A stretch of 12,318 nucleotides of DNA, from NCBI GenBank assembly GCA_018985225.1, contig JADGIF010000264.1, positions 1 to 12,318 on the forward strand, written 5' to 3'. The notes beneath the pieces are model-generated. The model was not told the origin of the DNA and did not search any database. It saw nothing but the letters and a program-made list of their open reading frames with translations. This document shows, piece after piece, positions 12,262-12,318 of the stretch. The translations under genes were made by a program, and so were the position numbers. This DNA is from Amoeboradix gromovi. Its lineage: Eukaryota > Sanchytriomycota > Sanchytriomycetes > Sanchytriales > Sanchytriaceae. Within the stretch, counting starts at the first letter, position 1. The number at the start of each line of letters is the position of its first letter.

Positions 12262-12318
12262 ATGCTATTATTAATAAAAGATCTTCTTCTATTATACCAA
12301 TTTTCTTTCATTGATTGT
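12262..12318 (+). CDS. possible start of a gene continuing beyond the window
   Basis: An ATG at 12262 opens a frame that stays open for 19 codons to the window end: M-L-L-L-I-K-D-L-L-L-L-Y-Q-F and on. It would be divergent from the 12170 gene with 91 bp between starts, in line with the compact layout. Nineteen codons without a stop is weak evidence, and the sequence is too short to name. Confidence 0.2.
   Translation, partial: MLLLIKDLLLLYQFSFIDC

Noticed and set aside
1-12318. CRISPR array, rRNA or prokaryotic operon signals
   Set aside because: No regularly spaced repeats, no rRNA-like sequence and no ribosome-binding-site pattern; gene content and splice-like signals are eukaryotic.

Overview
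The window looks like nuclear DNA of a eukaryote with a compact, AT-rich genome. The genes call for a secretory and endosomal system (an ESCRT-I VPS37-like protein, an OST3/OST6-like thioredoxin domain, a possible vesicle-tether subunit). The larger genes are single open frames, candidate introns are short GT-AG segments, and TAA, TAG and TGA all serve as stops, so the code is standard. Intact genes are packed tightly: two convergent genes at 9649/9659 are 9 bp apart. An early-diverging fungus or another small parasitic or free-living protist would fit. This is inference; nothing here fixes the species.

Layout. 1-154: edge of the window, with a possible 5' end of a minus-strand gene diverging from VPS37. 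155-619 (+): VPS37-like. 620-1230: no gene seen. 1231-1700 (-): decayed Fanzor (eukaryotic TnpB-type, RNA-guided nuclease family) element, relic A. 1739-2473 (+): glyoxalase II. 2513-3445: scrambled Fanzor material. It holds the tail of a minus-strand copy (2513-2645) and what looks like its missing upstream part (3345-3445), separated by about 700 bp that carry a plus-strand TnpB/Fanzor-like tail ending at 3267. 3597-3749 (+): small basic protein. 3867-5123 (-): ankyrin-repeat protein with an N-terminal hydrophobic segment. 5283-7151 (-): pseudouridine-5'-phosphate glycosidase fused to a PfkB kinase. 7243-7820 (-): Fanzor relic B, the best preserved copy. 7971-8330 (-): OST3/OST6-like thioredoxin domain without its usual membrane part. 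8376-9295: no convincing gene. 9296-9649 (+): small basic protein with a hydrophobic start. 9659-11248 (-): 529-residue helical protein, possibly a tethering-complex subunit. 11417-11692 (+) and 11784-12170 (-): two small unrecognised proteins. 12262-12318 (+): possible start of a gene running off the window.

The intact genes are ordinary housekeeping functions (endosomal sorting, methylglyoxal detoxification, pseudouridine salvage, glycosylation, trafficking) and do not form one pathway. The most interesting content is the gene-poor DNA between them. It is made largely of degenerate Fanzor copies, recognisable by an RuvC-II-like stretch, a CxxC...CxxC zinc ribbon and an RuvC-III-like D-R-D-x-(N)-A-A-x-N motif read across several frames. 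Copies A and B share about 470-580 bp with the same ends, and copy A stops 38 bp before the glyoxalase II start codon.
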